From JBNNGK01 sp050268245 (lineage in GTDB: Bacteria > Pseudomonadota > Gammaproteobacteria > Enterobacterales > Enterobacteriaceae): DNA of 64,000 bases. Positions 51,484 to 63,632 of this stretch are shown here, in pieces. The stretch lies in contig NZ_JBNNGK010000001.1 of NCBI RefSeq assembly GCF_050268245.1, forward strand, positions 310,001-374,000, in the 5' to 3' direction. The position numbers were made by a program, and so were the translations under genes. Every line of letters starts with the position of its first letter. The first letter of the stretch is position 1. The notes beneath the pieces were generated by a model that was given only the letters and a program-made list of their open reading frames with translations, had not been told where the DNA came from and searched no databases.

Positions 51484-51691
51484 TAATCAACGCGCGCGTT
51501 TCTCGATCTGATTCCCCTCGTCACTGCCACTGCCGAGTTTGATGAGCGTGCGAATTCGTTGAAAACCTCGTCGTCCTATCCGACGAACCCCATTGCCCTC
51601 GCTCGCGAGGGCTTTTTTTATCGCCGTAAAAAGGGGCCGCAAGCGGCCCCAACGATGTTATTTGCACCCACTCCGCGCGCTTTCCGCCCAG

Positions 51692-53071
51692 TCAGTAACT
51701 TTCCTGCGGTTCCGGTTTATTGGCCAGCGCCGTCAGCAACTTGTCGTGAATGCCCTCGAAGCCACCATTACTCATCACCAAAATAGTGTCACCTGGCTTG
51801 GCCGTTTTCACGATCGTTTCAACGAGCGTGTCCAGATCGGCACTCCAATGCGCCGGCTGTACGCAGGCCTCTGCCACCTCAGCCACTTGCCACGGGATAT
51901 GCGTCGGTTGGAACAGGAACACTTCATCAGCGCGCCCCAACGAAGGGGCCAATTCGTTCTTGCTGATGCCCATTTTCATGGTATTGGAACGGGGCTCTAA
52001 CACCGCCAAAATACGGGCGGTACCGCCCACTTTTCCACGCAACGCCGCGAGAGTGGCCAGAATTGCCGTTGGATGATGGGCGAAATCGTCATAAACCGTT
52101 ACGCCGTTTGCTTCACCCCGTAATTCCAGCCGACGCCGGGCATTAATAAAATCCCCTAAAGCACGACAGGCATCGCCAGGCTGCACGCCAACATGGCGGG
52201 TGGCGGCAATAGCCATCAGACCATTGTGCATATTGTGCTCACCTACCAGCGACCAATTCACCTCGCCCACTTTTTCGCCGTTGAGTAATACTTCATAGTG
52301 GCTGGCATCCACCGTCAGTTTATTCGCACGCCAAGTGCCCTCTTCCCCCACCAATTCTTGCTCGCTCCAGCAGCCCATTGCCATCACTTGCTTTAGGTGC
52401 GCGTCGTTGTCCGGCAGGATTATCTTGCCCTTGCCTGGCACCAAGCGAACCAAATGATGGAACTGTTTCTGGATGGCTTTCAAGTCATCGAAGATATCGG
52501 CGTGATCAAATTCCAAATTGTTCATGATCAACGTCCGCGGGCTGTAATGGACAAATTTGGATCGTTTATCGAAGAAAGCACAATCGTATTCATCAGCCTC
52601 GATGACGAAAAACGGGCTGCCGCCTAAGCGCGCGGAAACGTCAAAATTGCCCGGCACGCCGCCAATCACAAATCCCGGCTGATAACCACAGGACTCTAGG
52701 ATCCAAGTTGCCATGCCTGCCGTGGTGGTCTTACCGTGAGTCCCCGCCACGGCCAGCACCCAACGGTCACGCAGCACATAATCATGCAACCACTGTGGGC
52801 CAGAAACATAGGGGATACCCTGTTCTAACACGGCTTCGACACACGGGTTACCGCGCGTCATGGCATTACCGATGATCACCAAGTCCGGTGCGGGATCCAA
52901 CTGCACCGGATCATATCCTTGGATCAAATCGATCCCCTGATTTTCCAACAGTGTGCTCATCGGTGGATACACGTTAGCATCGGAACCGGTGACCTCATGT
53001 CCAAGTGAACGGGCCAACATCGCCAACCCACCCATAAAGGTGCCACAGATGCCAAGAATGTGAATGCGCAT
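51692..53071 (-). CDS. mpl: UDP-MurNAc:L-Ala-gamma-D-Glu-meso-Dap ligase
   Basis: 459 residues (E. coli 457). Mur ligase for recycling murein tripeptide. Sequence marks: HILGICGTFMGGLA, ATP loop GTHGKTTT, and DDFAHHPTAI. The ATG at 53071 starts exactly at the Rossmann motif; the frame extends to 53242 but that part lacks homology. Divergent from fbp. Confidence 0.96.
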   Translation of the reverse strand: MRIHILGICGTFMGGLAMLARSLGHEVTGSDANVYPPMSTLLENQGIDLIQGYDPVQLDPAPDLVIIGNAMTRGNPCVEAVLEQGIPYVSGPQWLHDYVLRDRWVLAVAGTHGKTTTAGMATWILESCGYQPGFVIGGVPGNFDVSARLGGSPFFVIEADEYDCAFFDKRSKFVHYSPRTLIMNNLEFDHADIFDDLKAIQKQFHHLVRLVPGKGKIILPDNDAHLKQVMAMGCWSEQELVGEEGTWRANKLTVDASHYEVLLNGEKVGEVNWSLVGEHNMHNGLMAIAATRHVGVQPGDACRALGDFINARRRLELRGEANGVTVYDDFAHHPTAILATLAALRGKVGGTARILAVLEPRSNTMKMGISKNELAPSLGRADEVFLFQPTHIPWQVAEVAEACVQPAHWSADLDTLVETIVKTAKPGDTILVMSNGGFEGIHDKLLTALANKPEPQESY

Positions 53072-53240
53072 AGGGTTCTCATTTAGTCGCGTCAAATTTC
53101 CGCTTATTCTACCGCTCAGAATCGTCCAGAAGAAATGGATTTGCCTATGAATAGCGTAATGCTTTGGGCTACACTGCTGGCGAAAACGTTGGCGGTTTGT
53201 TAACAAATCGCTATCCATCCGTAGATTCAGGGATTGTGTC

Positions 53241-54245
53241 ATGAAAACGTTAGGCGAATTTATCGTCGAGAAACAACACGACTTCTCTCACGCCACTGGC
53301 GAACTGACAGCTTTACTTTCGGCCATCAAGCTCGGTGCCAAAATCATCCACCGCGATATCAACAAAGCGGGTTTGGTGGATATTCTCGGTGCCAGCGGTG
53401 TTTCTAACGTACAAGGCGAAGTGCAGATGAAACTGGACTTGTACGCAAACGAAAAGTTGAAAGCCGCACTGAAAGCGCGCGGTGAAGTCGCCGGGATCGC
53501 ATCCGAAGAAGAAGACGAAATTGTGATTTTCGACGGCGAGCGGGCTGAAAATGCTAAGTATGTGGTGTTGATGGATCCGTTAGACGGCTCGTCTAACATT
53601 GATGTCAACGTCTCGGTCGGTACGATTTTCTCTATCTATCGTCGCATCACCCCCGTCGGTACGCCCGTTACCGAAGAAGATTTCCTGCAGCCAGGTAGCG
53701 CACAGGTCGCCGCCGGTTACGTAGTTTACGGCTCATCCACCATGCTGGTATACACCACTGGTTATGGCGTACATGCGTTTACTTACGATCCGTCTCTCGG
53801 GGTGTTCTGCCTCTCTCACGAGAAGGTCTGCTTCCCAGAGTCCGGCAATATGTATTCCATCAACGAAGGTAACTACATCAAGTTCCCGCTCGGGGTGAAA
53901 AAATACATCAAGTATTGCCAGGAGCAGGATGAAGCCACGCAGCGCCCCTATACATCGCGCTACATCGGTTCACTGGTTGCTGACTTCCACCGCAACTTGC
54001 TGAAAGGCGGGATTTATATTTATCCAAGCACTGCCAGCCACCCGCAAGGGAAGCTGCGCCTGCTGTATGAATGCAATCCAATGGCCTTCTTAGCCGAACA
54101 GGCCGGCGGTAAAGCCAGCGATGGCAAAAATCGTATTCTGGACATTACGCCGCAAAAACTGCACCAGCGAGCACCGTTCTTCGTTGGCACCAAATCCATG
54201 GTAGAAGATGCAGAACGCTTTATCGCCGAGTATCCCGACGAGTAA
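53241..54245 (+). CDS. fbp: Class I fructose-1,6-bisphosphatase
   Basis: 334 residues (E. coli 332). Gluconeogenic enzyme. Metal-site motif [12 protein letters not shown] near residue 113 and the later [13 protein letters not shown] loop. Divergent from mpl, as in E. coli. Confidence 0.97.
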   Translation: MKTLGEFIVEKQHDFSHATGELTALLSAIKLGAKIIHRDINKAGLVDILGASGVSNVQGEVQMKLDLYANEKLKAALKARGEVAGIASEEEDEIVIFDGERAENAKYVVLMDPLDGSSNIDVNVSVGTIFSIYRRITPVGTPVTEEDFLQPGSAQVAAGYVVYGSSTMLVYTTGYGVHAFTYDPSLGVFCLSHEKVCFPESGNMYSINEGNYIKFPLGVKKYIKYCQEQDEATQRPYTSRYIGSLVADFHRNLLKGGIYIYPSTASHPQGKLRLLYECNPMAFLAEQAGGKASDGKNRILDITPQKLHQRAPFFVGTKSMVEDAERFIAEYPDE

Positions 54246-54253
54246 GCCTGATC

Positions 54254-54276
54254 AGGGCCGGCCTATCCGGCCCTGC
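54254..54276. terminator. Hairpin between fbp and the chemoreceptor
   Basis: AGGGCCGG CCTAT CCGGCCCT forms a perfect stem between the convergent gene ends. T-run is weak on both sides. Confidence 0.6.
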
Positions 54277-54290
54277 TATGTTTTAACGGG

Positions 54291-55844
54291 TTACAGTTTG
54301 AACGCCGCCATACTTTGTGCCAGCGCCTGAGCCTGTTCCTCAAGTGAACGCGTAGCCGACGCGGACTCTTCCACTAAGGCCGCATTCTGTTGCGCCACCT
54401 GATCCATTTGCGCCACCGCTAAATTCACCTGCTCGATGCCGTTGCTTTGTTCACGCGTCGCTGCCGAAATCTCTCGCATCAACGCCGTCACGCGCCCCAC
54501 TTCATCGGCGATACCATTCATGGTTTTTGCCGCAGACTCGGCCATCTGTTCACCTTCTTGTACGCGGTTTTGCGAAGCCTCAATCAGCCCTTTAATCTCT
54601 TTGGCCGACTGTGCACTGCGTTGTGCCAGGCTGCGCACCTCACCGGCCACCACGGCAAAACCTCGCCCTTGCTCGCCGGCACGCGCGGCTTCGACTGCGG
54701 CGTTCAGTGCCAGAATATTAGTCTGGAAAGCGATTCCGTCCATCACGCTGATAATATCGGCAATGCGTCGCGAACTGTCGGTGATTGCCTGCATTTTATC
54801 TTTTACCTGGCTCACCACATCGCTGCCGCGATCGGCAATATCAGACACGCTCAGCGCCAATTGATTGGCCTGTTCTGCGTTTTCCGCGTTCATTCTCACC
54901 GTCGAGGTCAGCTGTTCCATGCTAGCAGCGGTTTGCTCTAACGAGGCAGCAGACTCTTCCGTACGCTGGGCCAAATGCACGTTACCCGCAGCAAGCTCTC
55001 GCGAGCCGGTATCAATCTGACTGCTGGCATCACGCACTTTACTCACCGACATCACCAATGATTGCTGCATGCGCTGCATGGCGTGCGCCAAGCGGCCCAT
55101 TTCCGTTTCACCTACCCCGTGGATTTCATGAGTCAAATCGCCATTAGCGATATGTTCTAATTCGGCAATCGAGACATCCAGCGGCCGCAGAATAATCACT
55201 CGCAGTGCAAACCATGCCAGTAATGCCAGCAACGCGCTGAGTAAACCGGCTGCTACGATCAAGAAGATTTGGGTGTGAGCATTACTTTCGGCATCATTGA
55301 CGCGCTGCTGGCCAATTTCTATAGCAAAGCTGCGAAAATCGCTGAGGTCTTTTTCAAACGCAATACTCAATTTAGAGATCTGCGTTTCCTGAATTTTATA
55401 GTATTCATCTATGTTACCGGCCTTGATGGCATCCGCCATCGGCCTTACCCCCTGCTCCTGATAAGCACGATAGCTGGCCTGCAAACGTTCAGAGAGCTGT
55501 TTGCCTTGTTCGGTAACGGTACCAACGCCAACAAAGCGCGCCATTTCCCGCTGTGACTCGCTCAGATAACCATAAATACGGCCTACCGTTGCGTTAGCCA
55601 CCTCAATTTGGCCAATTTCGTGTTGTCGCACGGCCAAAGACGCCGCCGTACGAGCACGCAGCGTCAGGTTTGAGCTGTTAGCCAGTGAACCCAGTTCTTC
55701 TCCCAGAATCTGGTTCAATGTATGTAATGAGCGTGAGCCCTGATTGATGGCATTGACGCCGATAACGCTGACCATAATCAGCAATACTGTCATCAGGCTC
55801 AACAAGGCGATCAGCCCAGCCTTGACCGTTATTTTATTTAACAT
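54291..55844 (-). CDS. Methyl-accepting chemotaxis protein (Tar/Tsr type)
   Basis: 517 residues: membrane helix 1 (about 10-30), periplasmic four-helix ligand domain, helix 2 (about 192-214), HAMP, then the signalling hairpin with the conserved tip [20 protein letters not shown]. The C-terminus ends SMAAFKL without the NWETF-type CheR pentapeptide, so it is a low-abundance-type receptor. The ligand is unknown. Confidence 0.93.
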   Translation of the reverse strand: MLNKITVKAGLIALLSLMTVLLIMVSVIGVNAINQGSRSLHTLNQILGEELGSLANSSNLTLRARTAASLAVRQHEIGQIEVANATVGRIYGYLSESQREMARFVGVGTVTEQGKQLSERLQASYRAYQEQGVRPMADAIKAGNIDEYYKIQETQISKLSIAFEKDLSDFRSFAIEIGQQRVNDAESNAHTQIFLIVAAGLLSALLALLAWFALRVIILRPLDVSIAELEHIANGDLTHEIHGVGETEMGRLAHAMQRMQQSLVMSVSKVRDASSQIDTGSRELAAGNVHLAQRTEESAASLEQTAASMEQLTSTVRMNAENAEQANQLALSVSDIADRGSDVVSQVKDKMQAITDSSRRIADIISVMDGIAFQTNILALNAAVEAARAGEQGRGFAVVAGEVRSLAQRSAQSAKEIKGLIEASQNRVQEGEQMAESAAKTMNGIADEVGRVTALMREISAATREQSNGIEQVNLAVAQMDQVAQQNAALVEESASATRSLEEQAQALAQSMAAFKL

Positions 55845-56047
55845 GAATTATTCCCAGCTTTAGATAATACGTGGTGATAGAGGTAGAGATGAAAGATCGC
55901 GCTTAGCGCGCGATTATTATTTGCTGAAGTTATCGGCGGTGATGAGAAAAACTTGACGATACCGGCGGATTAATCTGGAAATTTATGCTAGTCGGCTTGC
56001 TCGCCACTGTGGTGATGAAAAGGGCAGGAAATCGCAAAAGAGTCCGC

Positions 56048-56053
56048 TATAAT
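56048..56053 (+). promoter_or_regulatory. -10 hexamer of ppa
   Basis: Perfect TATAAT 42 bp before the ppa start; the -35 region is poor. Confidence 0.5.
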
Positions 56054-56094
56054 AGCCCGCACTCCATTTCTGGTTTGATTATAAGGAAACCGAC

Positions 56095-56622
56095 ATGAGC
56101 TTGAATCTGGTCCCTGCTGGCAAAGTCCTGCCGGAAGACATCTACGTTGTGATCGAAATCCCGGCTAACGCCGATCCGATCAAATATGAAATCGACAAAG
56201 AAACCGGTGCGCTGTTCGTTGACCGTTTCATGTCCACTGCGATGTTCTACCCGTGCAACTACGGTTACATCAACCACACGCTGTCTCTGGACGGTGACCC
56301 GGTTGATGTGCTGGTCCCTACGCCACACCCGCTGCAACCTGGCTCAGTGATCCGCTGCCGTCCGGTTGGCGTACTGAAAATGACCGACGAAGCCGGTGAA
56401 GATGCGAAGCTGGTTGCCGTACCACACAGCAAATTGACCAAAGAATACGATCACGTGAAAGACGTGAACGACCTGCCAGAACTGCTGAAAGCGCAGATTG
56501 CTCACTTCTTCGAGCACTACAAAGATCTGGAAAAAGGTAAGTGGGTAAAAGTAGAAGGCTGGGATGATGCTGCGGCGGCTAAAGCAGAAATTCTCGCTTC
56601 CTTCGAGCGCGCTAAGAAGTAA
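56095..56622 (+). CDS. ppa: Inorganic pyrophosphatase
   Basis: 175 residues, the usual family I length. Active-site motif [12 protein letters not shown] (metal-binding aspartates) and KYEIDKETG. Essential for driving biosynthetic reactions by hydrolysing PPi. ATG at 56095 follows AAGGAAACC. Confidence 0.98.
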   Translation: MSLNLVPAGKVLPEDIYVVIEIPANADPIKYEIDKETGALFVDRFMSTAMFYPCNYGYINHTLSLDGDPVDVLVPTPHPLQPGSVIRCRPVGVLKMTDEAGEDAKLVAVPHSKLTKEYDHVKDVNDLPELLKAQIAHFFEHYKDLEKGKWVKVEGWDDAAAAKAEILASFERAKK

Positions 56623-56643
56623 TTCTTCAGACTGCTGCCAGAT

Positions 56644-56677
56644 GAAAAAACACCGCTCCATGAGCGGTGTTTTTTTA
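56644..56677. terminator. Bidirectional terminator between ppa and ytfP
   Basis: AAAAAACACCGCTC CATG GAGCGGTG TTTTTTT, a perfect stem with T-run on either strand. Confidence 0.92.
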
Positions 56678-57025
56678 TTACACGTCGTCGTGGCGCGTCA
56701 GCCAATCACCGCTTTCAATCAACGGATAACCAGCGACACTGTGCCGATACAGATAGATCCACGCACTACCATAAGGTGTCTGAATTAGCTCACGCTTATA
56801 GTCCTTGGTGTTGCTTTTTAACTCGTCAAGCTCTGCCAGGATCGATGAGTTAATACGGTACACCTCACAGTGTATCGTTCCCTCTCCAGGGATCGCCGCC
56901 GGGTAATGGCCCAGATCGTAAATCTGATAACCTTCGAGCTCGTGCTCGCCTAACCATTGGGCGTTGGTCATCCAATGGCTGTTTCCCTGTTTGCGTCGTA
57001 AACTGCCGTAGACAATTATTCGCAT
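56678..57025 (-). CDS. ytfP: YtfP, gamma-glutamylcyclotransferase-like (AIG2) protein
   Basis: 115 residues. The family substrate loop is seen at the N-terminus as VYGSLRR (YGSL motif), followed by a beta-barrel fold. The usual catalytic-type acid is in the ELDELKS region. Activity of YtfP is not established. It ends the tamA-tamB-ytfP operon, 3 bp after tamB. Confidence 0.93.
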   Translation of the reverse strand: MRIIVYGSLRRKQGNSHWMTNAQWLGEHELEGYQIYDLGHYPAAIPGEGTIHCEVYRINSSILAELDELKSNTKDYKRELIQTPYGSAWIYLYRHSVAGYPLIESGDWLTRHDDV

Positions 57026-57028
57026 AGC

Positions 57029-60000
57029 TCAAAACTCAAACTGATAGAGCAAATCTAGTGCCTGGTCAAGACCAGACACCGCTTCCAGATACAACTTCGG
57101 CATCAAGCGATAACGCAACGTCAGCGTGGCCAGCGAATCGAAAATACCCACCCCATATTTTACTTGTAAGCCAGGGAGGATATAACCGCTCACGACAACT
57201 TGGGAGCTATCACCCACTCCCGCCGTATCTAAGGCCAAATTACTTACGCCAAATGCCTCACCGATTTTACCCACAAGTTGACCACTTTGTGCAACCCCCA
57301 TACCAATCAACATTGAGGTCATGGCGTTACCATCAGCACCAGAACTGCTCAATCCTTGACCACGCAGCAGGTAAGATAGCGCTTCTTGTTGTGATTTGGC
57401 CGGATCGGAGAACACTTCCAGCTTCGGCGCATCCGCCAATCCTGTAACGCGAACCCCGGCAGTCACCCCATCTTCGGTCGCATCTGGGTTACGGATCGCC
57501 TCCATATTGAGCAACGGCTGATCCGGTGGCCCTGAAAACATCAACTGACCTTTACGCACGATCAGATCCTGACCGTAAGCATGGAAGCGCCCGGATGGAA
57601 TGTCAATTTGACCATTCAGACCTAAGCCACGTTTGTCCTGCACGACCTTCAAATCACCTTTCAACTTGGCTTTCAGGCCAAATGCGTCGAGCCGTACGTT
57701 GTCGCCAATGTGAATCATCAGGTTGCTGTTGATCGGAATGGAGGCGGTTTTCGTTTCAATCGGCTTCAGTTGCTCATCCAACATCACTTCATCAGAAGAA
57801 ATACCCACCGCGCTTTCCGGTAGTTCCTGTACCGTAATACGCGCCCATGGAATATCCACATTACCGTTAAGTGAGAACAACTGCGGCGTCGCTTCAAAGA
57901 CCAGATCCGGCGAGACGTCAAGACGGACCATCGGTGGCACCGCCACCCGCAGCTTATTACCCTTAGCGGCAATACGCGCGCGCCAAGCGTTAATGTCGCT
58001 CCAATCCGCATCACCGGTCATATTTAACTGACCGTGGGTGGTGCTGATCAAACCATCCAGCGTCGAATTCATGCCGTTAAAGTTGATCGCTAGCCGCCCG
58101 TCAGTCATATCGAACGGCATCCAACTGCCATCAATATCCACCTTATCCAGCGCTAACCGACCAAATACCAGCGGTTTTTGCGCATTGCCGCCCAATCGCA
58201 GGTTGGCATTGAGCATCCCAGCAGCTTTCTCACCCTGCATTAACGCCGGGTTAAGCATCGCCAGAGAAATGTTGGTGATATTGACGTTACCACGCAGGTT
58301 ACGACGCCCCTGCGGATCCGTCACCTGCACGTTGCCATCAAACTGGCCGTTATTATTCAGTTTGATCAACCAGTCAGCCTGCGCTCGGCCGTTGTTAACC
58401 CCCGCATTAAGGTTCAACGTATCAAAGGCGATCGGTAACGCATTACCTTGCACCTGTTGCACTACTTTCACACCATTGCCCACCAGCGACACTTTCGCCT
58501 GCGGCAACGCGGCACCCTCTTTCCAGCTCACATCGGCGCGACCGGTGAATACGCCGTTCAGCGCGGTGTCTGGCCCCAGGAACGGTTTGATCATTTTCAA
58601 ATCAAAGCGGTTCAGCACCACGCTGGCCTGGCCGCTGGCGGCGCTGGCCTCGATAGTTTTCGGCACGCAGACTTCGGCATCCGGGTTCTGCCAGCAGTGC
58701 GGGCCGACGCTGATTTTTTGCTGGGTATTCAGATAGTCCAGCGCGATAGCGCGCGTCAGACGCCATTCGCCCACCGGCGTATCAAAGCGGGTATTGTTCA
58801 GATTGCCGCGCCAGCGTTGCTGCTGACGATCGAAGCTGCCCGCCAGCGCCAACTGGCCGGAAACCGGTTCGCCGTCAATCTTCAGCTGTAACTGATGTTG
58901 CTTTTCGCTGCCTTTGGCATCCAGCGTCAGCAAGTTGATAGCCAAGGCATCCTGCTTCAACTGCTCAACCCGCACCGACAATTGCCCCTGAATCTGCTCG
59001 GTGGAGCGCACGTCACCGTCCACTTTCACCCGTTTGATATTCAGCGCCTGCCAGCGCAGACCGGAAGCAGTCAGATCCGCCAGCAGCTGTGGTGCCTTGA
59101 GGTTGCCACGCAGTTTGACCAGGCCTTTCGCCGTGCCACCCAATCCTGGCAATGCGCCATCCAGTTGCGGCGCATCAATATTCGCATCCAGATTCCAGTT
59201 TTTCTCGTCTAGCTGCCCTTTTACATTCAAGGTGTTGCGGCCTAGAGCTAAATCAATACCGGGGATTTTCCACTGGCCTGCAGCGTTACCACTGAGTGAA
59301 CCACGCGCCGAGACTTTATTCTGTTTAACGTTGCCATCCAACTGAAGCGTTGGAACCTGTAATTGCCAACTCCCTCCGTGCAGACTGCCACGGGTGGTAA
59401 TTTTCCCATCCAGTTTGGCAGGCCATTCGGGATACTGTTTGGCGGTGTTGATACCACTCAGCGTCAGTTGCGACGTCCAGCTTATCGCCTTGCTCCAGTC
59501 GACCAACGCGGTCAGATCGGTGTTACCCTGCAATGCAGCGACCCGCAGACGCTCCAGTTTAAACTGCTCAATGTTACCTTTACCGTCCAGCGTTAAGACG
59601 GCGGGTGGCAGGTCTTGACCATTAATTTTGGCACGCGTCGATAATGCATAATCGGTGGCCTTGCCATTAAAACGTAAGCGCAGATCGTCGACCTGATACT
59701 GCGCTTTGCCACTCAACGGCCATTTAAGCTGTTTACTTTCCAACGTCAGCGCCAGCGGTAAGCCCGCTTGCGCCAATTGTGTTTGCACCGCTAACTGCGC
59801 ACCGACTGGCCCGGAAAGATTTAATGCCACGTCCAATTGTTCACGCAGGCCACCGCCGATGTTCAGCTTCACTTTTTCGCCTTTCAGCGGCTCCATATTC
59901 AGCGTGCCATTGGCGACCAATTCTACCGGCCAATGGTCTTTTAACGTCGCCTGACCGTGTGCGAACAGCGATCCCTGCGGCGATTTAACCTCAAAATTGT

Positions 60001-60850
60001 CCAACTGAATATGCTGATCTTGGGTGCTCGCGCGCAACAGCAAGCGGGTGATCAGGACGTCAGTATCACCGGTCAAACGTAGCTGCTCCCCGGTTATCTC
60101 TTTCACCGTAATGTCCAGCGGCAAGCGGACATCTGGCAGATCCGGCAACAGCGGCTTGTCAAACAACGCTTTTAGCGTTTCACCCAATGGCTTTTCTTCC
60201 GGCTGGGCGGTTGGTTTCGCTGATTCAACCGCCTGTTCGCCGACGGTCTTCGCGACATCAACGGCCGGTTGCACGGCTTCCGGTAACGGATTTTCTGGCG
60301 TTTTGGGCAACGCAATCAGCAATGCGCTGATGTTGGTCGGCATCAATGTCAACGCGCGTTCCCGCCATTCGGCGCCGGTGTGGAATTCACCCAATGAAAT
60401 CGCGGTATCATCAACATTGACCGTCACATTGTTCAGAGCCAGTTTACGGAGAATAATCGGATACGGCGTGCTGAGGTCGGTGGTGGGCTCACTGGTTTCA
60501 ACCGCCGGTTCTGACGGCGGCATTTCACTGGTTTTCACCACCACATCAACATCATCGGCGGTCAGCGCATTGACGCAGAGCGAACTTTGCTTAAAGCAGG
60601 ACAGATCGAGTGACAGATGGAATCGCCCGGCGTTCACCGTGACGCCTGGCATTTGATATTTGACCCCTTTCAGCGTCAGATCCCGCCAACCGCCGTTGAC
60701 GCTGGCAATATCCAGCCCCGGAACCCAACGTGCCGCTGCGTTGATCACCATATGCAACCCGCTGGTGGTGCCCAGCAGAAATGCCACGCCCCCCAGCAAC
60801 AGTACCAAGACGACCAGAAATCCAAGACAAATCTTTTTTACCAGGCTCAT
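57029..60850 (-). CDS. tamB: TamB, inner-membrane-anchored AsmA-like lipid-transport bridge
   Basis: 1273 residues (E. coli 1259). One N-terminal membrane helix (about 7-27), a long repetitive beta-rich body predicted to form a hydrophobic groove, and a C-terminal DUF490/TamB domain ending LDLLYQFEF. With TamA it spans the periplasm and takes part in phospholipid transport and outer-membrane protein assembly. The start overlaps the tamA stop (ATGA). Confidence 0.97.
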   Translation of the reverse strand: MSLVKKICLGFLVVLVLLLGGVAFLLGTTSGLHMVINAAARWVPGLDIASVNGGWRDLTLKGVKYQMPGVTVNAGRFHLSLDLSCFKQSSLCVNALTADDVDVVVKTSEMPPSEPAVETSEPTTDLSTPYPIILRKLALNNVTVNVDDTAISLGEFHTGAEWRERALTLMPTNISALLIALPKTPENPLPEAVQPAVDVAKTVGEQAVESAKPTAQPEEKPLGETLKALFDKPLLPDLPDVRLPLDITVKEITGEQLRLTGDTDVLITRLLLRASTQDQHIQLDNFEVKSPQGSLFAHGQATLKDHWPVELVANGTLNMEPLKGEKVKLNIGGGLREQLDVALNLSGPVGAQLAVQTQLAQAGLPLALTLESKQLKWPLSGKAQYQVDDLRLRFNGKATDYALSTRAKINGQDLPPAVLTLDGKGNIEQFKLERLRVAALQGNTDLTALVDWSKAISWTSQLTLSGINTAKQYPEWPAKLDGKITTRGSLHGGSWQLQVPTLQLDGNVKQNKVSARGSLSGNAAGQWKIPGIDLALGRNTLNVKGQLDEKNWNLDANIDAPQLDGALPGLGGTAKGLVKLRGNLKAPQLLADLTASGLRWQALNIKRVKVDGDVRSTEQIQGQLSVRVEQLKQDALAINLLTLDAKGSEKQHQLQLKIDGEPVSGQLALAGSFDRQQQRWRGNLNNTRFDTPVGEWRLTRAIALDYLNTQQKISVGPHCWQNPDAEVCVPKTIEASAASGQASVVLNRFDLKMIKPFLGPDTALNGVFTGRADVSWKEGAALPQAKVSLVGNGVKVVQQVQGNALPIAFDTLNLNAGVNNGRAQADWLIKLNNNGQFDGNVQVTDPQGRRNLRGNVNITNISLAMLNPALMQGEKAAGMLNANLRLGGNAQKPLVFGRLALDKVDIDGSWMPFDMTDGRLAINFNGMNSTLDGLISTTHGQLNMTGDADWSDINAWRARIAAKGNKLRVAVPPMVRLDVSPDLVFEATPQLFSLNGNVDIPWARITVQELPESAVGISSDEVMLDEQLKPIETKTASIPINSNLMIHIGDNVRLDAFGLKAKLKGDLKVVQDKRGLGLNGQIDIPSGRFHAYGQDLIVRKGQLMFSGPPDQPLLNMEAIRNPDATEDGVTAGVRVTGLADAPKLEVFSDPAKSQQEALSYLLRGQGLSSSGADGNAMTSMLIGMGVAQSGQLVGKIGEAFGVSNLALDTAGVGDSSQVVVSGYILPGLQVKYGVGIFDSLATLTLRYRLMPKLYLEAVSGLDQALDLLYQFEF

Positions 60851-62583
60851 AGTTCAGGCCCCAAACCGATATAGAATTGCACCCCGTGGGTTTCCTTATC
60901 CCCAACTGGGGCGGCAAAATCCAGCTTCACCGGGCCAACCGGCGACTGCCAGCGTATACCAACGCCCGCACCGGTTTTAAAATTGCTCTGTTTGATATCA
61001 TTAACCGCTTCACCGGAATCGACGAAGACCGCTCCCCACCATTTGCCGCTGACGTTGTACTGATATTCCAGTGAACCGGTCAGCATTTTTGACGCGCCGA
61101 GCAGCTTACCGTTGCCGTCACGCGGAGAGATGTCTTTGTATTTGTACCCGCGAATACTGCGATCGCCACCGGCGAAAAAGCGAAGATCGGGTGGCACCTT
61201 GTCGAAGTCATTCGTTTCAATCCAGCCCACCTGACCGCGCGCCACGAAACGGTGTTTGTCGGCTAGCGTGCGGATCCACACGTTCTGCGCCTGCATCAGT
61301 GCAAAATCGACACCGGAACCCCAAGTGGTATCAGAAACGTCAATCGAGTAACGCTGGGAGTCGCCCCAGGTTGGCATCAACCCACCACGCGACCGCGTAC
61401 GGCTGACGCTAACGCCCGGATACAACAGTACGGTCGTATTAGTGACGTTACCTTGGGTAAAGTGGTCAAAACGCCCCGTCAAGTTGATAGCATGTTGCCA
61501 ACCGCTGGACAGATCCCAATTGCGCGACACCATCACTTTGGTACTGTCAGATTTGGTATCGTTCAAATCCTCATGCTTATAACCGCCCTGTAGCAGGTAA
61601 TACTGTTCCAGCGGGTTTTTGAGCAATGGAATTTTGTACGAAAAATCGAGCTGTTGTTCAGGACCGGAAAGATACAGGCTGCTTTCTAGGCTGTGTCCGC
61701 GATCGTTCAGCCACGGTTTCTTCCAGGTGCCTTTGATACGCGGCCCCACATCGGTGGAATAGCCGACACCGGTTTCGATGGTATTGCGGCTTCGCGGCGT
61801 CACTAGCGCATCTAACGGTAAAATTTTGTTCTCTTTAGCATTCTCGAAATCAGGTGACACCACCACGGAATTGAACCAGTTGGTCGCGGATAAACGGCGG
61901 TTCAATTCGGCCAAATCTTGCGAGCTGTAATAATCACCTTGATGAAACGGCACCAGATTTTGCAGATAGTCGTCGCGAATCTGCGAGCCTTGGAAGTTCA
62001 CTTTGCCAAAACGATAACGTTCACCGCTGTTGAAATCGATATCCCAAAATGCTTTGCGCAACGCCTCAGAAACACCAAGCTGGCTTTTCACCATCTCCGC
62101 ATCGAAATAGCCTTTACGTAGCGCCAATCCACTCAGCGAACTTTTGAAACTGTCATATTTACCGTGGTTAAGGATTTCACCCAGCGTTGGGCGCCCTTTC
62201 TTCACCAACTCTTGATAATCCTCGTCGGTCTTCGCCCCCCCTTCCAGCGTGATCGTGGCATCAGCAATGCGTACCGGCTCCCCCGGATTGACTTTAGCAT
62301 GCAGTATCGGGCGCGAAAGGTTAGGGTTGTTGTCGAAGGTAAAATCAATGGTGGGCTGGTAATAGCCGAGTGCGCGTAACCCCTGACGTACAGCCTCCGC
62401 CACGCGTGCACGAAAGCGCCCGTCGGCGCTCACTTCTTCAGGCGTGATCGATGAAAGACGAACGCGAACGTTCTTTTCCAATTCCCCACTCAGGCCTTCC
62501 ACCTGTAACCGGATATTGGCAGACCATGCCGCAGGCGCAACAAGTAGCGCACATAAAACGCAAAGGACACGATATCGTGACAC
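60847..62583 (-). CDS. tamA: TamA, Omp85-family outer-membrane protein
   Basis: 578 residues (E. coli 577). Signal peptide of about 21 residues, three POTRA domains (about 25-260), then a beta-barrel with the Omp85 motif RGYKYKD. It partners TamB. The initiation codon is GTG at 62583 with AAGGAG in front. Divergent from msrA. Confidence 0.97.
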   Translation of the reverse strand: MSRYRVLCVLCALLVAPAAWSANIRLQVEGLSGELEKNVRVRLSSITPEEVSADGRFRARVAEAVRQGLRALGYYQPTIDFTFDNNPNLSRPILHAKVNPGEPVRIADATITLEGGAKTDEDYQELVKKGRPTLGEILNHGKYDSFKSSLSGLALRKGYFDAEMVKSQLGVSEALRKAFWDIDFNSGERYRFGKVNFQGSQIRDDYLQNLVPFHQGDYYSSQDLAELNRRLSATNWFNSVVVSPDFENAKENKILPLDALVTPRSRNTIETGVGYSTDVGPRIKGTWKKPWLNDRGHSLESSLYLSGPEQQLDFSYKIPLLKNPLEQYYLLQGGYKHEDLNDTKSDSTKVMVSRNWDLSSGWQHAINLTGRFDHFTQGNVTNTTVLLYPGVSVSRTRSRGGLMPTWGDSQRYSIDVSDTTWGSGVDFALMQAQNVWIRTLADKHRFVARGQVGWIETNDFDKVPPDLRFFAGGDRSIRGYKYKDISPRDGNGKLLGASKMLTGSLEYQYNVSGKWWGAVFVDSGEAVNDIKQSNFKTGAGVGIRWQSPVGPVKLDFAAPVGDKETHGVQFYIGLGPEL

Positions 62584-62783
62584 GCGTTCTCCTTAATTTA
62601 TCTTACATTCCTGTATAAAGTCGTCGTTCTAATGGCGACGCATTCTTAACTTTTTACGCTCAAAATACTGCGTTAAGCTTATATAAACGCAACATGGTGC
62701 TTATTGTGGGCAAAGAAGCGATGAGTTACAACTCGCTCTACGCCGTGTTGAGTCAATTCCTACTCTGACAACAGGAGTCAATC

Positions 62784-63419
62784 GTGGTGCCGTATACCGA
62801 TAACATTCAAACAATCGACAAAGATAACGCGCTGCCTGGCCGCACCACACCGATGCCGGTCGCCCCCCTGAACATCGTTACCCAACATTCGATGACCCAC
62901 GTGCCGGAGGGCATGGAGGTCGCAATTTTCGCCATGGGCTGCTTTTGGGGCGTCGAACGCCTGTTCTGGCAACAGCCTGGCGTCTACAGCACTGCCGCAG
63001 GTTACAGCGGCGGCTATACGCCGAATCCAACCTATCGCGAAGTCTGCAGTGGTCAGACAGGTCATGCCGAAGCGGTACGTATCGTGTTTGATCCCAACCT
63101 CATCAGCTACCAACAATTATTGCAGGTATTTTGGGAAAACCACGATCCCGCCCAAGGAATGCGCCAAGGCGGTGATATCGGCACCCAGTATCGCTCCGCG
63201 ATCTATTACCTTTCGCCGGAACAGCACGCACAAGCGGAAAGCAGCAAACAGCGTTTTCAACAGGCGATGGATGCAGCCGGTGATAAACGTATCGTTACCA
63301 GCGAAATTGCCCCGGCATCGCCATTTTATTATGCCGAAGACGATCACCAGCAATATCTGGAAAAGAACCCTGGCGGCTACTGTGGGCTGGGGGGTATCGG
63401 GGTCTGTCTGCCAGCGTAA
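62784..63419 (+). CDS. msrA: Peptide methionine-S-sulfoxide reductase A
   Basis: 211 residues. Catalytic GCFWG with Cys53; resolving cysteine region [13 protein letters not shown] at the C-terminus. Repairs oxidised methionine. The start is GTG at 62784 behind AGGAG; another GTG follows at once, at 62787. Divergent from tamA as in E. coli. Confidence 0.97.
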   Translation: MVPYTDNIQTIDKDNALPGRTTPMPVAPLNIVTQHSMTHVPEGMEVAIFAMGCFWGVERLFWQQPGVYSTAAGYSGGYTPNPTYREVCSGQTGHAEAVRIVFDPNLISYQQLLQVFWENHDPAQGMRQGGDIGTQYRSAIYYLSPEQHAQAESSKQRFQQAMDAAGDKRIVTSEIAPASPFYYAEDDHQQYLEKNPGGYCGLGGIGVCLPA

Positions 63420-63632
63420 GGCTAAGGCGTTAATTTTTAACCACTGGCGGCCTTCATCAGGCTGCTGCTATACTATGCGGGTCGCTTTTGCGGCCTGTTT
63501 TTGTCAATCTGGCCTCACCGGCACGCAAGGTGGCACATTGGGCGCGCTTTTGCCGCGCGGTGACATTTCTTTTTACAATGAATTACCCTTCCTCAAGAGC
63601 GCCGTCTTCCCGTCGGCACGTATGGATAGATT

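Noticed and set aside
53072..53242. 57-residue N-terminal extension of Mpl
   Set aside because: The Mur ligase Rossmann motif begins at the ATG 53071; the extension is intergenic sequence facing fbp.
60024..60656. 210-codon plus-strand frame across tamB
   Set aside because: Serine-rich antisense shadow of a well-supported gene.
63420..63632. Riboswitch ahead of ytfL
   Set aside because: Short GC hairpins are present but no conserved riboswitch motif was recognised.
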